From Avichristensenella sp031550535 (GTDB lineage: Bacteria > Bacillota > Clostridia > Christensenellales > Aristaeellaceae), in assembly GCA_031550535.1 (NCBI GenBank), contig JAVBOM010000007.1, forward strand, positions 65,640 to 129,639: a stretch of DNA of 64,000 nucleotides. Reading direction: 5' to 3'. The notes below the pieces were generated by a model. It made no database searches. It was given only the letters and a program-made list of their open reading frames with translations, and had not been told where the DNA came from. Numbering within the stretch: position 1 is the first letter of the stretch; each line of letters starts with the position of its first letter. Positions 7,494-16,514 of the stretch are shown here, piece by piece. The position numbers were made by a program, and so were the translations under genes.

Positions 7494-9221
7494 ATGGAAA
7501 GAGCATTGCTGCTGGGGAACGAGGCGGTCGCGCGGGGCGCGTGGGAGGCAGGGGTCAAGGTGGTATCGAGCTACCCCGGCACGCCCTCCACAGAGATCAC
7601 GGAATCGATCGCGCAGTATAAAGAAATTAACGCCGAGTGGGCGGTCAATGAAAAGGTGTCGCTGGAGGTCGCGTTCGGCGCGGCCATGGCCGGCGGCCGG
7701 GCCATGTCATGCATGAAGCACGTGGGGCTGAATGTGGCGGCGGACCCGCTGTTCACCGCCGCGTACACCGGCATCCGCGCGGGACTGGTGATCGTCGTCG
7801 CGGACGACCCGGAGATGTTCTCATCCCAGAACGAGCAGGACAGCCGCTATTACGCCCGAAGCGCGCACTTGCCGGTGCTGGAGCCTTCGGACGCGCAGGA
7901 GTGCAAGGACTTCACGAAGCTGGCGTTCGCGCTGTCGGAGCAGTACGACACGCCGGTGCTGCTGCGGCTGACGACGCGCATCGCGCACGCGCGGTCGCCC
8001 GTCACGCTCGGCGAGCGGGTGGAAGTAGCAGTGCCCGCGTATGAGAAAAACGCGCCCAAGTACGTCATGATGCCCGGCAACGCGCGTCGGCGGCATCCGA
8101 TTGTCGTCGAGAGAGAAAAGGCGATGGCCGAGGCCGCGTCCGGCATGGACATCAACCGCGCGGAATTGCGCGGCAAGGCGCTCGGCGTGATCTGCTCGGG
8201 CGCATGCTACCCGTATGTGCGCGAGGCCGCGCCGGACGTGTCCACGTTCAAGCTGGGCATGAGCTACCCGCTGCCGGAGAAGGCGCTGCGAGCGTTCGCC
8301 CAAAGCGTGGACAAGCTCGTCGTCATTGAGGAGTTGGAGCCGTTCGTCGAGGACGCGCTAAAGGCCATGGGCATTGCCGTGTCTGGCAAGGACAAGACAG
8401 GACTGACCGGCGAGCTCGGCGTGCGCAAGGTGCGGGAGGCGCTGCTGGGCGAAAGGAAGGATTTGCCGGAGGCCCCGGCCATGCCGATCCGCCCGCCGGT
8501 GCTCTGCCCGGGCTGCCCGCACCGCGCCACATTTTTTGTGTTGAAAAAGCAAAAGCTGAACGTGTTCGGCGACATCGGCTGCTACACGCTCGGCGCGACG
8601 CCGCCGCTGTCCGCGATGGACGCCACGCTCTGCATGGGCGCGTCCATCGGCATGGCGTTCGGCGCGGAAAAGGCGCAGGGCAAGGACTTTAGCCGGAAGT
8701 CCGTCGCCGTGATCGGCGATTCCACGTTCCTGCACAGCGGCGTCACCGCCCTGATCGACGCGGTATGGGGCGGCGGCACGATCACCGTGCTCATCCTGGA
8801 CAACCGCATCACCGGCATGACCGGCCACCAGCAGAACCCGGCCAGCGGGAAGGACCTATACGGAAATCCCGCGCCGATGCTCGATTTGGAGGCGCTGTGC
8901 CGCGGCTGCGGCGCGCGGCACGTGCGCACCGTGGACCCGTTCGACCAGAGTGCGCTGGACGCGGTCATCCGGGAGGAAACGGCGCGCGAGGCCGTGTCGG
9001 TGGTGATCGTGCGGTCGCCGTGCGTGCTGCTCACCAAGGAGCACCCCGCGCCCTTCGCGGTGCATGACTGCAAGAACTGCGGCACGTGCATGCGGATCGG
9101 CTGTCCGGCCATTTCGCGCGTGGAAGGCGGCGTGACGATCGACGCGACCATGTGCGTGGGCTGCGGCCTGTGCGCGGGCCTTTGCCCGTTCCACTGCATC
9201 GAGAGGGGGGAACGCGCGTGA
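7494..9221 (+). CDS. iorA: Indolepyruvate:ferredoxin oxidoreductase, alpha subunit
   Basis: 575 aa. Oxidatively decarboxylates aromatic 2-oxo acids to aryl-acetyl-CoA with ferredoxin as acceptor. Domains: N-terminal pyrimidine-binding domain (GNEAVARGAWEAGVKVV, SSYPGTPSTEI), TPP-binding domain (ALCPGCPHRATF-type PGCPHR, GDIGCYTLG, IGDSTFLHSG), and C-terminal ferredoxin segment with CKNCGTCMRIGCP and CVGCGLCAGLCP, two [4Fe-4S] sites. It starts immediately after the paaK1 stop and overlaps iorB by 4 nt, so the proteins are translationally coupled. Complete and typical. Confidence 0.95.
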   Translation: MERALLLGNEAVARGAWEAGVKVVSSYPGTPSTEITESIAQYKEINAEWAVNEKVSLEVAFGAAMAGGRAMSCMKHVGLNVAADPLFTAAYTGIRAGLVIVVADDPEMFSSQNEQDSRYYARSAHLPVLEPSDAQECKDFTKLAFALSEQYDTPVLLRLTTRIAHARSPVTLGERVEVAVPAYEKNAPKYVMMPGNARRRHPIVVEREKAMAEAASGMDINRAELRGKALGVICSGACYPYVREAAPDVSTFKLGMSYPLPEKALRAFAQSVDKLVVIEELEPFVEDALKAMGIAVSGKDKTGLTGELGVRKVREALLGERKDLPEAPAMPIRPPVLCPGCPHRATFFVLKKQKLNVFGDIGCYTLGATPPLSAMDATLCMGASIGMAFGAEKAQGKDFSRKSVAVIGDSTFLHSGVTALIDAVWGGGTITVLILDNRITGMTGHQQNPASGKDLYGNPAPMLDLEALCRGCGARHVRTVDPFDQSALDAVIREETAREAVSVVIVRSPCVLLTKEHPAPFAVHDCKNCGTCMRIGCPAISRVEGGVTIDATMCVGCGLCAGLCPFHCIERGERA

Positions 9222-9817
9222 AAATGGACGTGATTATCGTGGGCGTCGGCGGGCAGGGCATTCTGCTCGCGAGCCGCGTGCTGGGCCGTTTGGCGATGAA
9301 CGCGGGCCGTGACGCCAAGGTCAGCGAGGTGCACGGCATGAGCCAGCGCGGCGGCGATGTCATCACGCATGTGCGCATCGGCGAAGCGGTGCAAAGCCCG
9401 CTGATCGAGGAGGGAACGGCCGACGCCATCATCGCGTTTGAGCCCATGGAGGCCGCCCGCGCGCTGCCGTACCTCAAGGAAGGCGGCTGGATCGTGTGCG
9501 GCACGCAGCAAATCGCGCCGATGCCGGTCATCACAGGCGCGGCGAAGTATCCGGAGAACCTCATGGAAACGCTTCGGACCGCCGGGGGGCTTTTCGCGTT
9601 TGACGCGCTGCGCGTCGCGCGGGAGAGCGGCGTGCAGCGCGCGGTGAACATCGTGCTGCTGGGCGCTTTTGCGGCCAGACAATCACTAGAACAATCGCTT
9701 TGGCTGGAAGCGGTCGGGGCGTGCGTGCCACAGAAGACGATCGAAGCAAACCGGCGGGCGTTCCTCGCCGGGTGGGAGGCCATGAAACATGATGACGGGA
9801 ACCAAGATGGACCATAA
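9218..9817 (+). CDS. iorB: Indolepyruvate:ferredoxin oxidoreductase, beta subunit
   Basis: 199 aa gamma-type subunit of the 2-oxoacid:ferredoxin oxidoreductase family (MKMDVIIVGVGGQGILLASR, VSEVHGMSQRGGDVITHVR). It binds CoA and partners IorA. The GTG at 9218 overlaps the iorA stop as GTGA and has AGAGGGGGG at 7 nt; the in-frame ATG at 9224 is less well spaced. The 3' end overlaps the start of paaK2 by about 29 nt in another frame. Confidence 0.93.
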   Translation: MKMDVIIVGVGGQGILLASRVLGRLAMNAGRDAKVSEVHGMSQRGGDVITHVRIGEAVQSPLIEEGTADAIIAFEPMEAARALPYLKEGGWIVCGTQQIAPMPVITGAAKYPENLMETLRTAGGLFAFDALRVARESGVQRAVNIVLLGAFAARQSLEQSLWLEAVGACVPQKTIEANRRAFLAGWEAMKHDDGNQDGP

Positions 9818-11114
9818 TGTTATCTGGGACAAGACGGCGGAGTGCATGTCCCGCGACCAGATTCGCGCCGTGCAGGACCAGCGGCTTTGCGCGCTGGTCA
9901 AGCGCGTGTACGCGAATGTCCCGTTTTACCGGGAAAAAATGCAGGCAATCGGCGTGATGCCGGGCGATATCCGGGGCGTGGAGGACCTGTCCAAGCTGCC
10001 CTTCACGGACAAGACGGATCTTCGGGACAACTACCCGTTCGGGCTGTTCGCCGTGCCGCAGAGTCAGATCGTGCGCATTCACGCGTCCAGCGGCACCACG
10101 GGCAAGCCGACGGTCGTCGGCTATACGTCCAATGATGTCGACATGTGGGCGGAGCTGATGGCGCGGTCCATGTCCTGCGCGGGCGTGACGAAGGACTCCG
10201 TCGTGCAGGTGGCGTACGGCTACGGGCTGTTCACCGGGGGACTCGGCGCGCACTACGGCGCGGAGCGCATCGGCGCGTCGGTGATCCCGATCTCCGGCGG
10301 CAACACGCAACGCCAGGTAATGCTGATGGAGGATTTCGGCACGACGACCGTCGCCTGTACGCCGTCCTACGCGATGGTTTTGGGCGAAACCATACAGGAA
10401 ATGGGCATTCCACTGTCGAAATTGAAACTGCAATCGGGCGTGTTCGGCGCGGAGCCATGGACCGAGGGCACGAGACGCCGCCTGGAGGAGCTGCTGGGCA
10501 TCTCCGCGCAGGATATTTACGGCCTGAGCGAGGTGATGGGCCCGGGCGTCTCCATGGAGTGCGCGTGCCAGCAGGGCATGCACATCTGGGAGGATCATTT
10601 CATCCCCGAGGTGCTGAACCCGGACACCGGCGCGCCGCTGCCGTACGGGGAACAGGGCGAACTGACCTTCACGACGCTGACGAAGGAGGGCCTGCCGCTG
10701 CTGCGCTACCGCACGCACGACCTGACGGTACTCGACCCGTCCCCGTGCGCGTGCGGACGCACGCATGTCAGGATGCGCAAGCTCGTCGGCCGCACGGACG
10801 ACATGCTGATCATCCGTGGGGTGAACGTGTTCCCGTCGCAGGTGGAGGGCGTGCTGTCCGCGCTGGACGGCGTATCGCCGCACTTCCTGATGGTGGTGGG
10901 CACGAAGCACAACATGGACACGCTGGAAATCCGCGTGGAGATGACCAAAGAGATGATGAGCGACACCGTGCGCGAGATCGAGAACCTGGAAAAGCGGATC
11001 GCGCAGAACGTCGCGTCGGTGCTCGGGCTGACGGCCGTGATCCGGCTGACACCGCCCGGGAGTATCGCCAGGAGCGAGGGGAAGGCGAAGCGGGTGCTGG
11101 ACGAGCGGGTGTAG
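9789..11114 (+). CDS. Phenylacetate-CoA ligase family enzyme, copy 2
   Basis: 441 aa paralog of the ligase at the head of the operon, with the same motif set (IHASSGTTGKP, IPISGGNTQRQ, DIYGLSEVMGPGVSMEC, RYRTHDLTVL, CACGRTHVRM, ARSEGKAKRV). Both copies keep the catalytic lysine and adenylate loop, so neither looks dead; they probably differ in aryl group. The start at 9789 has GGGAGG 9 nt upstream inside iorB; ATG 9807 is an alternative. Confidence 0.88.
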   Translation: MMTGTKMDHNVIWDKTAECMSRDQIRAVQDQRLCALVKRVYANVPFYREKMQAIGVMPGDIRGVEDLSKLPFTDKTDLRDNYPFGLFAVPQSQIVRIHASSGTTGKPTVVGYTSNDVDMWAELMARSMSCAGVTKDSVVQVAYGYGLFTGGLGAHYGAERIGASVIPISGGNTQRQVMLMEDFGTTTVACTPSYAMVLGETIQEMGIPLSKLKLQSGVFGAEPWTEGTRRRLEELLGISAQDIYGLSEVMGPGVSMECACQQGMHIWEDHFIPEVLNPDTGAPLPYGEQGELTFTTLTKEGLPLLRYRTHDLTVLDPSPCACGRTHVRMRKLVGRTDDMLIIRGVNVFPSQVEGVLSALDGVSPHFLMVVGTKHNMDTLEIRVEMTKEMMSDTVREIENLEKRIAQNVASVLGLTAVIRLTPPGSIARSEGKAKRVLDERV

Positions 11115-11163
11115 GGGGACGATGCGTCCGCCCTGCCGCGCGGCATGACAGTCAGGCACGAAC

Positions 11164-11193
11164 GTAGGGGCGCGCATTGCGCGTCCGCCCTAC
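11164..11193. repeat. Family F palindromic repeat
   Basis: GTAGGGGCGCGCATTGCGCG followed by TCCGCCCTAC is a near-perfect palindrome in the 264-bp gap between paaK2 and the ACT gene. A related sequence lies at 11111-11139 and a second good copy at 27873-27899. Such GTAGGGGCG...CGCC hairpins are widespread between genes in Clostridia. Confidence 0.65.
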
Positions 11194-11378
11194 GGCGGCA
11201 TACCCGGTCTGCCAAGAGACACCCCAAACACCCCACAGCGGAAGGGCACAATCAGCAGGCTATACACGCTTGCGCATCGCGCAGGCCGCGAGGGCGGAAC
11301 ACCCATCAACACCCCGCCCGAAGCCCGGAGGCCCACCCCGCGTGGCCATCGGGGTATATGCATAGAGGAGTGGTACGG

Positions 11379-11810
11379 ATGTTCGTTCAACAGATTTCCG
11401 TCTTTATTGAGAACCAGCCGGGGAAGCTGGCGGAATTCGCGGAGCTGCTCGGCCGGGAGGGTATCGACCTGGTCGCGCTGTCCATCGCGGACACGACGAA
11501 CTTTGGCATCCTGCGCTGCATCGTCTGCGACGTGGAGCGCGCCGCCAGGGTCATCAACGACGCGGGCTACACCGCGCGCATCACGGACGTGCTGGCCGCG
11601 TCCGTGCCGGACAAGCCCGGCGGCATGGCCATGGCCGTCCGCGCGCTGACGGACGCGCACATTTCCATCGAGTACCTGTATTCGTTCGTGCGCAACGCCG
11701 GGAGCAACGCGCTGCTGATCCTCCGGGTGGAGGATCTTGAGCGGGCCGCGCGGGTATTGGAGGAAAAGGGCGTTTCGCTGATCACGCAGGAGCAGGTGCG
11801 CACGCTGTGA
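11379..11810 (+). CDS. Tandem ACT-domain protein
   Basis: 143 aa made of two ACT domains and nothing else: residues 1-70 (MFVQQISVFIENQPGKLAEF, IADTTNFGILRCIV) and 72-143 (DKPGGMAMAVRALTDAHIS, SNALLILRVEDLERAARVL). ACT domains bind amino acids; stand-alone tandem ACT proteins often accompany paaK and ior genes, where they are thought to sense aromatic or branched-chain amino acids. No enzymatic or DNA-binding domain is present. GAGGAG 8 nt upstream fixes the start. It overlaps alr by 4 nt. Confidence 0.85.
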   Translation: MFVQQISVFIENQPGKLAEFAELLGREGIDLVALSIADTTNFGILRCIVCDVERAARVINDAGYTARITDVLAASVPDKPGGMAMAVRALTDAHISIEYLYSFVRNAGSNALLILRVEDLERAARVLEEKGVSLITQEQVRTL

Positions 11811-12937
11811 ACGCCTACCGGCCGACCCGGCTTGTGATCGACCTTTCGGTGATTGAAAGCAACGTCCGCCTGCTTCGGGCGCGCACGCCGAAAGCCGCGC
11901 GCCTGATGGCGGTCGTGAAGGCCGACGCCTACGGGCACGGCGCGGTGCCGGTGGCGCGCGCCGCGCTCGCGGCTGGCGCGGATTTTTTGGCGGTGGCGAT
12001 CCCGGAGGAGGGCGCGGCGCTCCGTGAGGCGGGGCTTACCGCGCCCATTCTCGTGCTCGGCGGCATTGCGGAGGAAGGCGCGGAGGCGGCCGCGCGGTAC
12101 GGCCTTGCGCAAGCGGCGTTTGACCTGGAAACCGTGCGCTGGCTGGACGCCGCCGCGAAACGCCACGGTACGCGCGTGGATGTGCACATCAAGGCCGATA
12201 CGGGCATGGGCAGGATCGGCGTGCGGGACGAACGGGCGCTGCGGGCGCTCGCGGAGGCGGTTCAGGCGTCGCCGAACCTTAACCTCGCGGGCGTATTCAC
12301 GCATTTCGCGTCGTCCGACGAGAAGGATCTCGCGTTTACGCGCCTGCAGGCCGCGCGGTTTGACGCGCTCGCCGCGCCGCTGAAGCAGGCGAAGCCGGAC
12401 CTGCTGCTGCACGCGGCCAACAGCGCCGCGCTGCTCCGCTGCCCGCAATTGACGTATGACATGGTCCGCGCGGGCATCGCGCTGTACGTGTCGCCCGATT
12501 TGCCCGGGGACGCGGGCGAGGGCCTTGGCCACGCGATGCGCTGGGAGACGCGCGCCGTGCATGTGAAGGACATTGAGCCGGGGGAAACGGTCAGCTATGG
12601 CCGCAGGTTCACGGCGCAGCGCGTGACGCGCGTGATGACGCTGCCGGTCGGCTACGCGGACGGGTATCACCGCGCGATTGGCGGCGTGGGCCGCGCGCTG
12701 GTGCGCGGGCAAAGCGCCCCGGTGATCGGCCGGGTGTGCATGGACCAGACAATGCTGGACGTGACGGACATCCCCGGCGCCTCCGTGGGCGACGAGGTGG
12801 TGCTGCTGGGCCGGCAGGGGAATGAGCGCATTACGGCGCGCGAGATCGGCACATGGTGCGGCATGATCGACTACGAGGTCGTGCTGTCGCCCACCGGCCG
12901 CGTGCCGAAGGCATACGTGACGAGCGAGGGGGAGTGA
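11807..12937 (+). CDS. alr: Alanine racemase
   Basis: 376 aa PLP enzyme converting L- to D-alanine for peptidoglycan. The PLP lysine is in MAVVKADAYGHG, and the substrate-binding Arg in HIKADTGMGRIG. PVGYADGYHRAI carries the second catalytic Tyr, and VCMDQTMLDVTDIP is the conserved C-terminal strand. The GTG start overlaps the ACT gene as GTGA. Pairing an amino-acid sensor with alr in one translationally coupled unit is unusual but the enzyme itself is ordinary. Confidence 0.94.
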   Translation: MNAYRPTRLVIDLSVIESNVRLLRARTPKAARLMAVVKADAYGHGAVPVARAALAAGADFLAVAIPEEGAALREAGLTAPILVLGGIAEEGAEAAARYGLAQAAFDLETVRWLDAAAKRHGTRVDVHIKADTGMGRIGVRDERALRALAEAVQASPNLNLAGVFTHFASSDEKDLAFTRLQAARFDALAAPLKQAKPDLLLHAANSAALLRCPQLTYDMVRAGIALYVSPDLPGDAGEGLGHAMRWETRAVHVKDIEPGETVSYGRRFTAQRVTRVMTLPVGYADGYHRAIGGVGRALVRGQSAPVIGRVCMDQTMLDVTDIPGASVGDEVVLLGRQGNERITAREIGTWCGMIDYEVVLSPTGRVPKAYVTSEGE

Positions 12938-12940
12938 CCG

Positions 12941-13699
12941 TTGGGTACGTCGCGGGTTGGGATCATCATCAAATGGGCGCTGAGGGTCTTTGGGTATCAG
13001 ATCGCGTTCGGCTTGTTTGGCTTTCTGTTCACGCCGGCGGTGGTCGGTTCGAGCGTGGCGATCCGCGTCCCGGTCATCGGGCTTTTGATCGCGGCGGCGG
13101 GGTATTTGATGTTCATGGACGGCTCGTACCGGGGCGAAAAGGATTGCCTGATGGGCGAGACGCTGGACAAGCTGGCCAGGAAGGGCAGCTATGAGCCGTC
13201 CAAGGCGGAAGAGGCGAAGCGGTTCAGCCGGATGAAGGGCATCGCCTCGGCGGCGCTTGGCGCGCTGCCGCTGGTCCTCATCGCCGTGGTGGTCGCGGTG
13301 ACGGCGGAGCCTTACGCGTACGCGCTGCAGGACCTGCCGGGCTGGCTGAACTCCTACATGAACCGCGCGGAGGTCGCGGAGCCGTTGCAATACCTGCGGA
13401 ATGTGACGGTCACGGCCACGGTAGTGGATTACCTCCGGGTCGGCGTGCGGTTTGTGCTGTTCCCGTACATCGGGCTGATGGGCACGATGAGCGACGCGGC
13501 GTCGCTGCTGTTTGACCAGCTTTCGCCGCTGCTGGTGCTGATCATGCCCATGATATGCGCCATCGGGTATCAGTTTGGGCCGAGCCGCCGGGCAAAGAAC
13601 GCGAAGGCGATTGAGGAAGCGAAGAACAAGCCGCGCAAGCGCCTGAAAAAGGCTGCGGCGAAGCGGGGCGGGCCGGAGGAGAAGAAGCAGCTGGTGTGA
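12941..13699 (+). CDS. Four-helix membrane protein of unknown function
   Basis: 252 aa starting at TTG with GGGGGAG 7 nt upstream, 3 nt after alr. Hydrophobic helices occur near residues 8-28, 38-56, 100-120 and 180-205. The last 45 residues form a very basic cytoplasmic tail (RKRLKKAAAKRGGPEEKKQ). I do not recognise a family. Location suggests co-transcription with alr and a possible envelope role, which is inference only. Confidence 0.7.
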   Translation: MGTSRVGIIIKWALRVFGYQIAFGLFGFLFTPAVVGSSVAIRVPVIGLLIAAAGYLMFMDGSYRGEKDCLMGETLDKLARKGSYEPSKAEEAKRFSRMKGIASAALGALPLVLIAVVVAVTAEPYAYALQDLPGWLNSYMNRAEVAEPLQYLRNVTVTATVVDYLRVGVRFVLFPYIGLMGTMSDAASLLFDQLSPLLVLIMPMICAIGYQFGPSRRAKNAKAIEEAKNKPRKRLKKAAAKRGGPEEKKQLV

Positions 13700-13732
13700 T
13701 GGCGGCCGGTTAACCGGGAAGGGGTACGAACG

Positions 13733-14743
13733 ATGAAAAAAGCGACCCTATGGATAGTGGTGCTCGCGCTGCTGTGCCTACCGCTGGCGGGCATCGCGGA
13801 GGAAACGGCGGAAACCGAATGGATCGAGGTGCCGGACGCGGGGTTCAAATTGGCACTGCCCGTCGGGCTGACACCGATGGACATTGCGGATGCCGGTGGA
13901 AATGGAATGCTGTGGCTGCTGGATCAGGCGTTTTTGACGCGCTTTTGTACCGGCTGGCTTACAGAGTCGGATGAGTTGCGATACATTGTCGCCGCGCTGC
14001 CGATGGAAACGGAGCAAGGCGCAACGGATATGTTGATGGAAATCGAAGCGTTTTACCGCGATGATGCTGGGCAGGTGGAAGCGGATGGCGGAACGTTTTA
14101 TGTGTTTGTTGAGGGCGGTGGGGACGGCGGGTATGTCGCGGCGGCAGTGCAGGGGAATGAGGTGCTACTTGTCGGTTACGCCAGCGTAGCGCCCGGGGCG
14201 AAGGAAACGCTCCTTACGGTCCTGAACACGATCACGCCGCTTGACCCGGAGGCATACGTACTGCCGTATTTGCCGCTGGCAGGCATCGCGGAGGGCGCGG
14301 CGGAAACCGAGTGGATCGAGGTGCCGGAAGCGGGGCTTAAACTGGAATTGCCTTCGGGGCTAACGGAAATTACTTTGGCGGATATGGATGGGGACGGAAC
14401 GCTCTGGCTAATAGAGCGGGCGTTTGTGCCGCGGTTTTGCTTTGGCTGGTATAGACCGCCGAATGAAGTGGGTGGATTCGTTGTCGCGGCGCTGCCGCTG
14501 GAAACAGCGCAAGATGCTTTGGATACGCTTGCGGAATTCGAGGCGTTTTACCAAGATGATGCGGAATGGGTGGAAGCCGCCAGTGAAACATTTTATGTGT
14601 TCCTTGAAAATGGCGGATATGTCGCGGTCGCTGCCCAGGAGAACGAAGTGCTGCTCATCGCCCATGCCGACAAAGCGCCCGGGGCCAAGGAAAAGCTCCT
14701 CACAATTCTGCAAACCATTACCTCACTGGAACCGGAGGCATAG
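13733..14743 (+). CDS. Secreted protein formed by fusion of two tandem copies
   Basis: 336 aa with signal peptide (MKKATLWIVVLALLCLPLAG). Two homologous halves of about 165 residues align along their whole length: WIEVPDAGFKLALPVGLTPM against WIEVPEAGLKLELPSGLTEI, and ending APGAKETLLTVLNTI against APGAKEKLLTILQTI. The second half still begins with YLPLAGIAEGAAETEW, the remnant of a signal peptide, so the gene arose by duplication of a complete secreted gene followed by fusion. GAAGGGG precedes the ATG. Function unknown; no catalytic motif seen. Confidence 0.8.
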   Translation: MKKATLWIVVLALLCLPLAGIAEETAETEWIEVPDAGFKLALPVGLTPMDIADAGGNGMLWLLDQAFLTRFCTGWLTESDELRYIVAALPMETEQGATDMLMEIEAFYRDDAGQVEADGGTFYVFVEGGGDGGYVAAAVQGNEVLLVGYASVAPGAKETLLTVLNTITPLDPEAYVLPYLPLAGIAEGAAETEWIEVPEAGLKLELPSGLTEITLADMDGDGTLWLIERAFVPRFCFGWYRPPNEVGGFVVAALPLETAQDALDTLAEFEAFYQDDAEWVEAASETFYVFLENGGYVAVAAQENEVLLIAHADKAPGAKEKLLTILQTITSLEPEA

Positions 14744-14746
14744 CAC

Positions 14747-15802
14747 ATGAGCGAACCACGCCGCATCGCCGACTGGGGCGTTTCCGTCGGCCGGATGGAA
14801 AAAGGAAAGCGCAATAAGATCACCGATGTGCCCGGCGTCCGCGTCGGGCACTGCACGCTGGATACGGACCGGTACAAGACGGGCGTCACGGTGGTGCTGC
14901 CCGGCGCGGAAAACCCGTTCTACCAAAAGCCCATGGCCGCATGCCATGTGCTGAACGGCTACGGAAAATCCGCCGGGCTGATGCAGGTCACGGAGCTTGG
15001 GACGATCGAAACGCCGATCGCGCTGACCAGCACGCTGAACGTCGGGCTGGTGCACGACGCGATGGTGCAAGTGATGCTGGACCGCTGCGGGGCCGAGGGC
15101 GTCCAGCGCCCGACATCGATTAACCCGGTCGTGATGGAGTGCAACGACGGCCGCCTGTCGGACAGCCGGGAGCGGCCCGTGCGGCTGGAACACGTGCGCG
15201 CCGCGATCGCCGCCGCAAGCGAGGACTTCGCGGAGGGGAGCGTCGGCGCGGGGCGCGGCATGATCTGCCATGAGTTCAAGGGCGGAATCGGCTCGGCGTC
15301 GCGGATTATCGAGCTGGACGGCGCGCGGTACACGCTGGGCCTTCTGGCGTTGACCAACCACGGCAGCATGGAGGATTTCATGGTCGGCGGGAAGCCCGTC
15401 GGCGCGGAAATCGCCGGGCGAAAGCCCGCGAAGCAGCCGCCGGAGCGCGGGTCCATGATCGCGGTTATCGCCACGGATCTGCCCGTCAGCGACCGGCAGC
15501 TTCTGCGCATCGTCCGGCGCGCGCCTGTCGGGCTGGCCCGGCTCGGCGCGTTCATCGGGCATGGCAGCGGCGAAATCATGTTCGGGTTTACGACGGCGAA
15601 CCACATGCCCCATGAGGACGGCCCGGCCGTTTTTTCGCAAAAAGTACTGCGCGAGGATGTGCTGAACGAGGCGTTCCATGCCGTGGCTGAATGCTGCGAG
15701 GAAGCCGTGCTGAACGCCATGATTTTGGCGGAAACAACCAAAGGGTTCTCTGGCGAAGTGATCTATTCTCTTAAAGACGCCTGGGGCAAAGAAAATTTTT
15801 GA
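14747..15802 (+). CDS. P1 (S58, DmpA-like) family peptidase
   Basis: 351 aa Ntn-fold hydrolase of the DmpA/BapA class, which self-cleaves before a nucleophilic Ser or Thr and acts as an aminopeptidase on D- or beta-peptides. Visible motifs: NKITDVPGVRVGHCTL at the N-terminus, LTSTLNVGLVHDAMV, SVGAGRGMICHEFKGGIGSA, and the predicted Gly-Ser autoprocessing site in ERGSMIAVIATDLPVSDRQL. C-terminal FIGHGSGEIMFGFTTAN also fits. There is no signal peptide. It begins 3 nt after the preceding gene. Confidence 0.88.
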   Translation: MSEPRRIADWGVSVGRMEKGKRNKITDVPGVRVGHCTLDTDRYKTGVTVVLPGAENPFYQKPMAACHVLNGYGKSAGLMQVTELGTIETPIALTSTLNVGLVHDAMVQVMLDRCGAEGVQRPTSINPVVMECNDGRLSDSRERPVRLEHVRAAIAAASEDFAEGSVGAGRGMICHEFKGGIGSASRIIELDGARYTLGLLALTNHGSMEDFMVGGKPVGAEIAGRKPAKQPPERGSMIAVIATDLPVSDRQLLRIVRRAPVGLARLGAFIGHGSGEIMFGFTTANHMPHEDGPAVFSQKVLREDVLNEAFHAVAECCEEAVLNAMILAETTKGFSGEVIYSLKDAWGKENF

Positions 15803-15841
15803 ATTCACGTTTTTGCGCTGGCTTTTTGATGCATGCCGTGG

Positions 15842-15847
15842 TATACT
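15842..15847 (+). promoter_or_regulatory. Extended -10 promoter of the zinc-ribbon gene
   Basis: TGGTATACT gives a TG-extended -10. A leader of about 125 nt follows before the AGGAGGG ribosome binding site; no known riboswitch motif is recognised. Confidence 0.45.
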
Positions 15848-15977
15848 AACGCTCGAAAGGCCCAACGCAAGCCTACCTGGAACCCTCCTCGTGTCAAGGT
15901 ACCCATACCGATGACAGCGATTGGAGTGCCATGGGATCGTCTGGATTGGGTACTTATCAATAGGAGGGTCTCTTTTC

Positions 15978-16271
15978 ATGTACGAAGACAAAACCTTGAC
16001 CTGCCGCGAGTGCGGCGCCGAATTCGTGTTCACCGCTTCCGAGCAGGACTTCTATGCGCAGAAGGGCTTCCAGAACCAGCCGAGCCGTTGCCCGGGTTGC
16101 CGCGCGCAGCGCCGTGCCACTGGTGGCGGCGGCCGTGGCGGCGAGCGCAAGATGTACGAAGTGATCTGCGATGGTTGCGGCGCGACGACGCAGGTGCCGT
16201 TCCAGCCGCGTGGCGATCGTCCGGTGTATTGCCGCGATTGCTTTGACAGGCAGCGCCAGGCTGGCTACTAA
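15978..16271 (+). CDS. Small double zinc-ribbon protein
   Basis: 97 aa with two treble-clef-like zinc sites: LTCRECGAEFVF paired with SRCPGCRAQRR, then VICDGCGATTQVPF paired with YCRDCFDRQR. The first half matches the probable zinc-ribbon domain (zf-trcl type) common in Clostridia (MYEDKTLTCRECG). A Gly-rich linker (TGGGGRGGER) joins the halves. AGGAGGG about 10 nt upstream fixes the start. It is monocistronic, with its own promoter and a strong terminator. The role is unknown; nucleic-acid binding is plausible. Confidence 0.85.
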   Translation: MYEDKTLTCRECGAEFVFTASEQDFYAQKGFQNQPSRCPGCRAQRRATGGGGRGGERKMYEVICDGCGATTQVPFQPRGDRPVYCRDCFDRQRQAGY

Positions 16272-16288
16272 GCCCTAAAACGACCGTA

Positions 16289-16318
16289 AAAAAGCGCCCG
16301 AGCAATCGGGCGCTTTTC
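16289..16318 (+). terminator. Strong intrinsic terminator
   Basis: AAAAGCGCCCGA, loop GCAA, TCGGGCGCTTTT: a perfect 12-bp stem after the zinc-ribbon gene, symmetrical enough to work in both directions. Confidence 0.9.
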
Positions 16319-16514
16319 TGATATAACGAGGCGGGAGTTTCTGACGAAACGCTCGGACGACGCCCAGTTTTGCAAATCAGCGACACCTCGAACGCGAATG
16401 CGCTGCCCGCGCTTTGGGGAAGGGCTGCATAAATGTGCGGGGTCCTCCCCGCATGGCAGGGAAAAACCGAGACCGCGAACGATGATCGGGATACAGATGA
16501 AAGGGCGGTAACGT

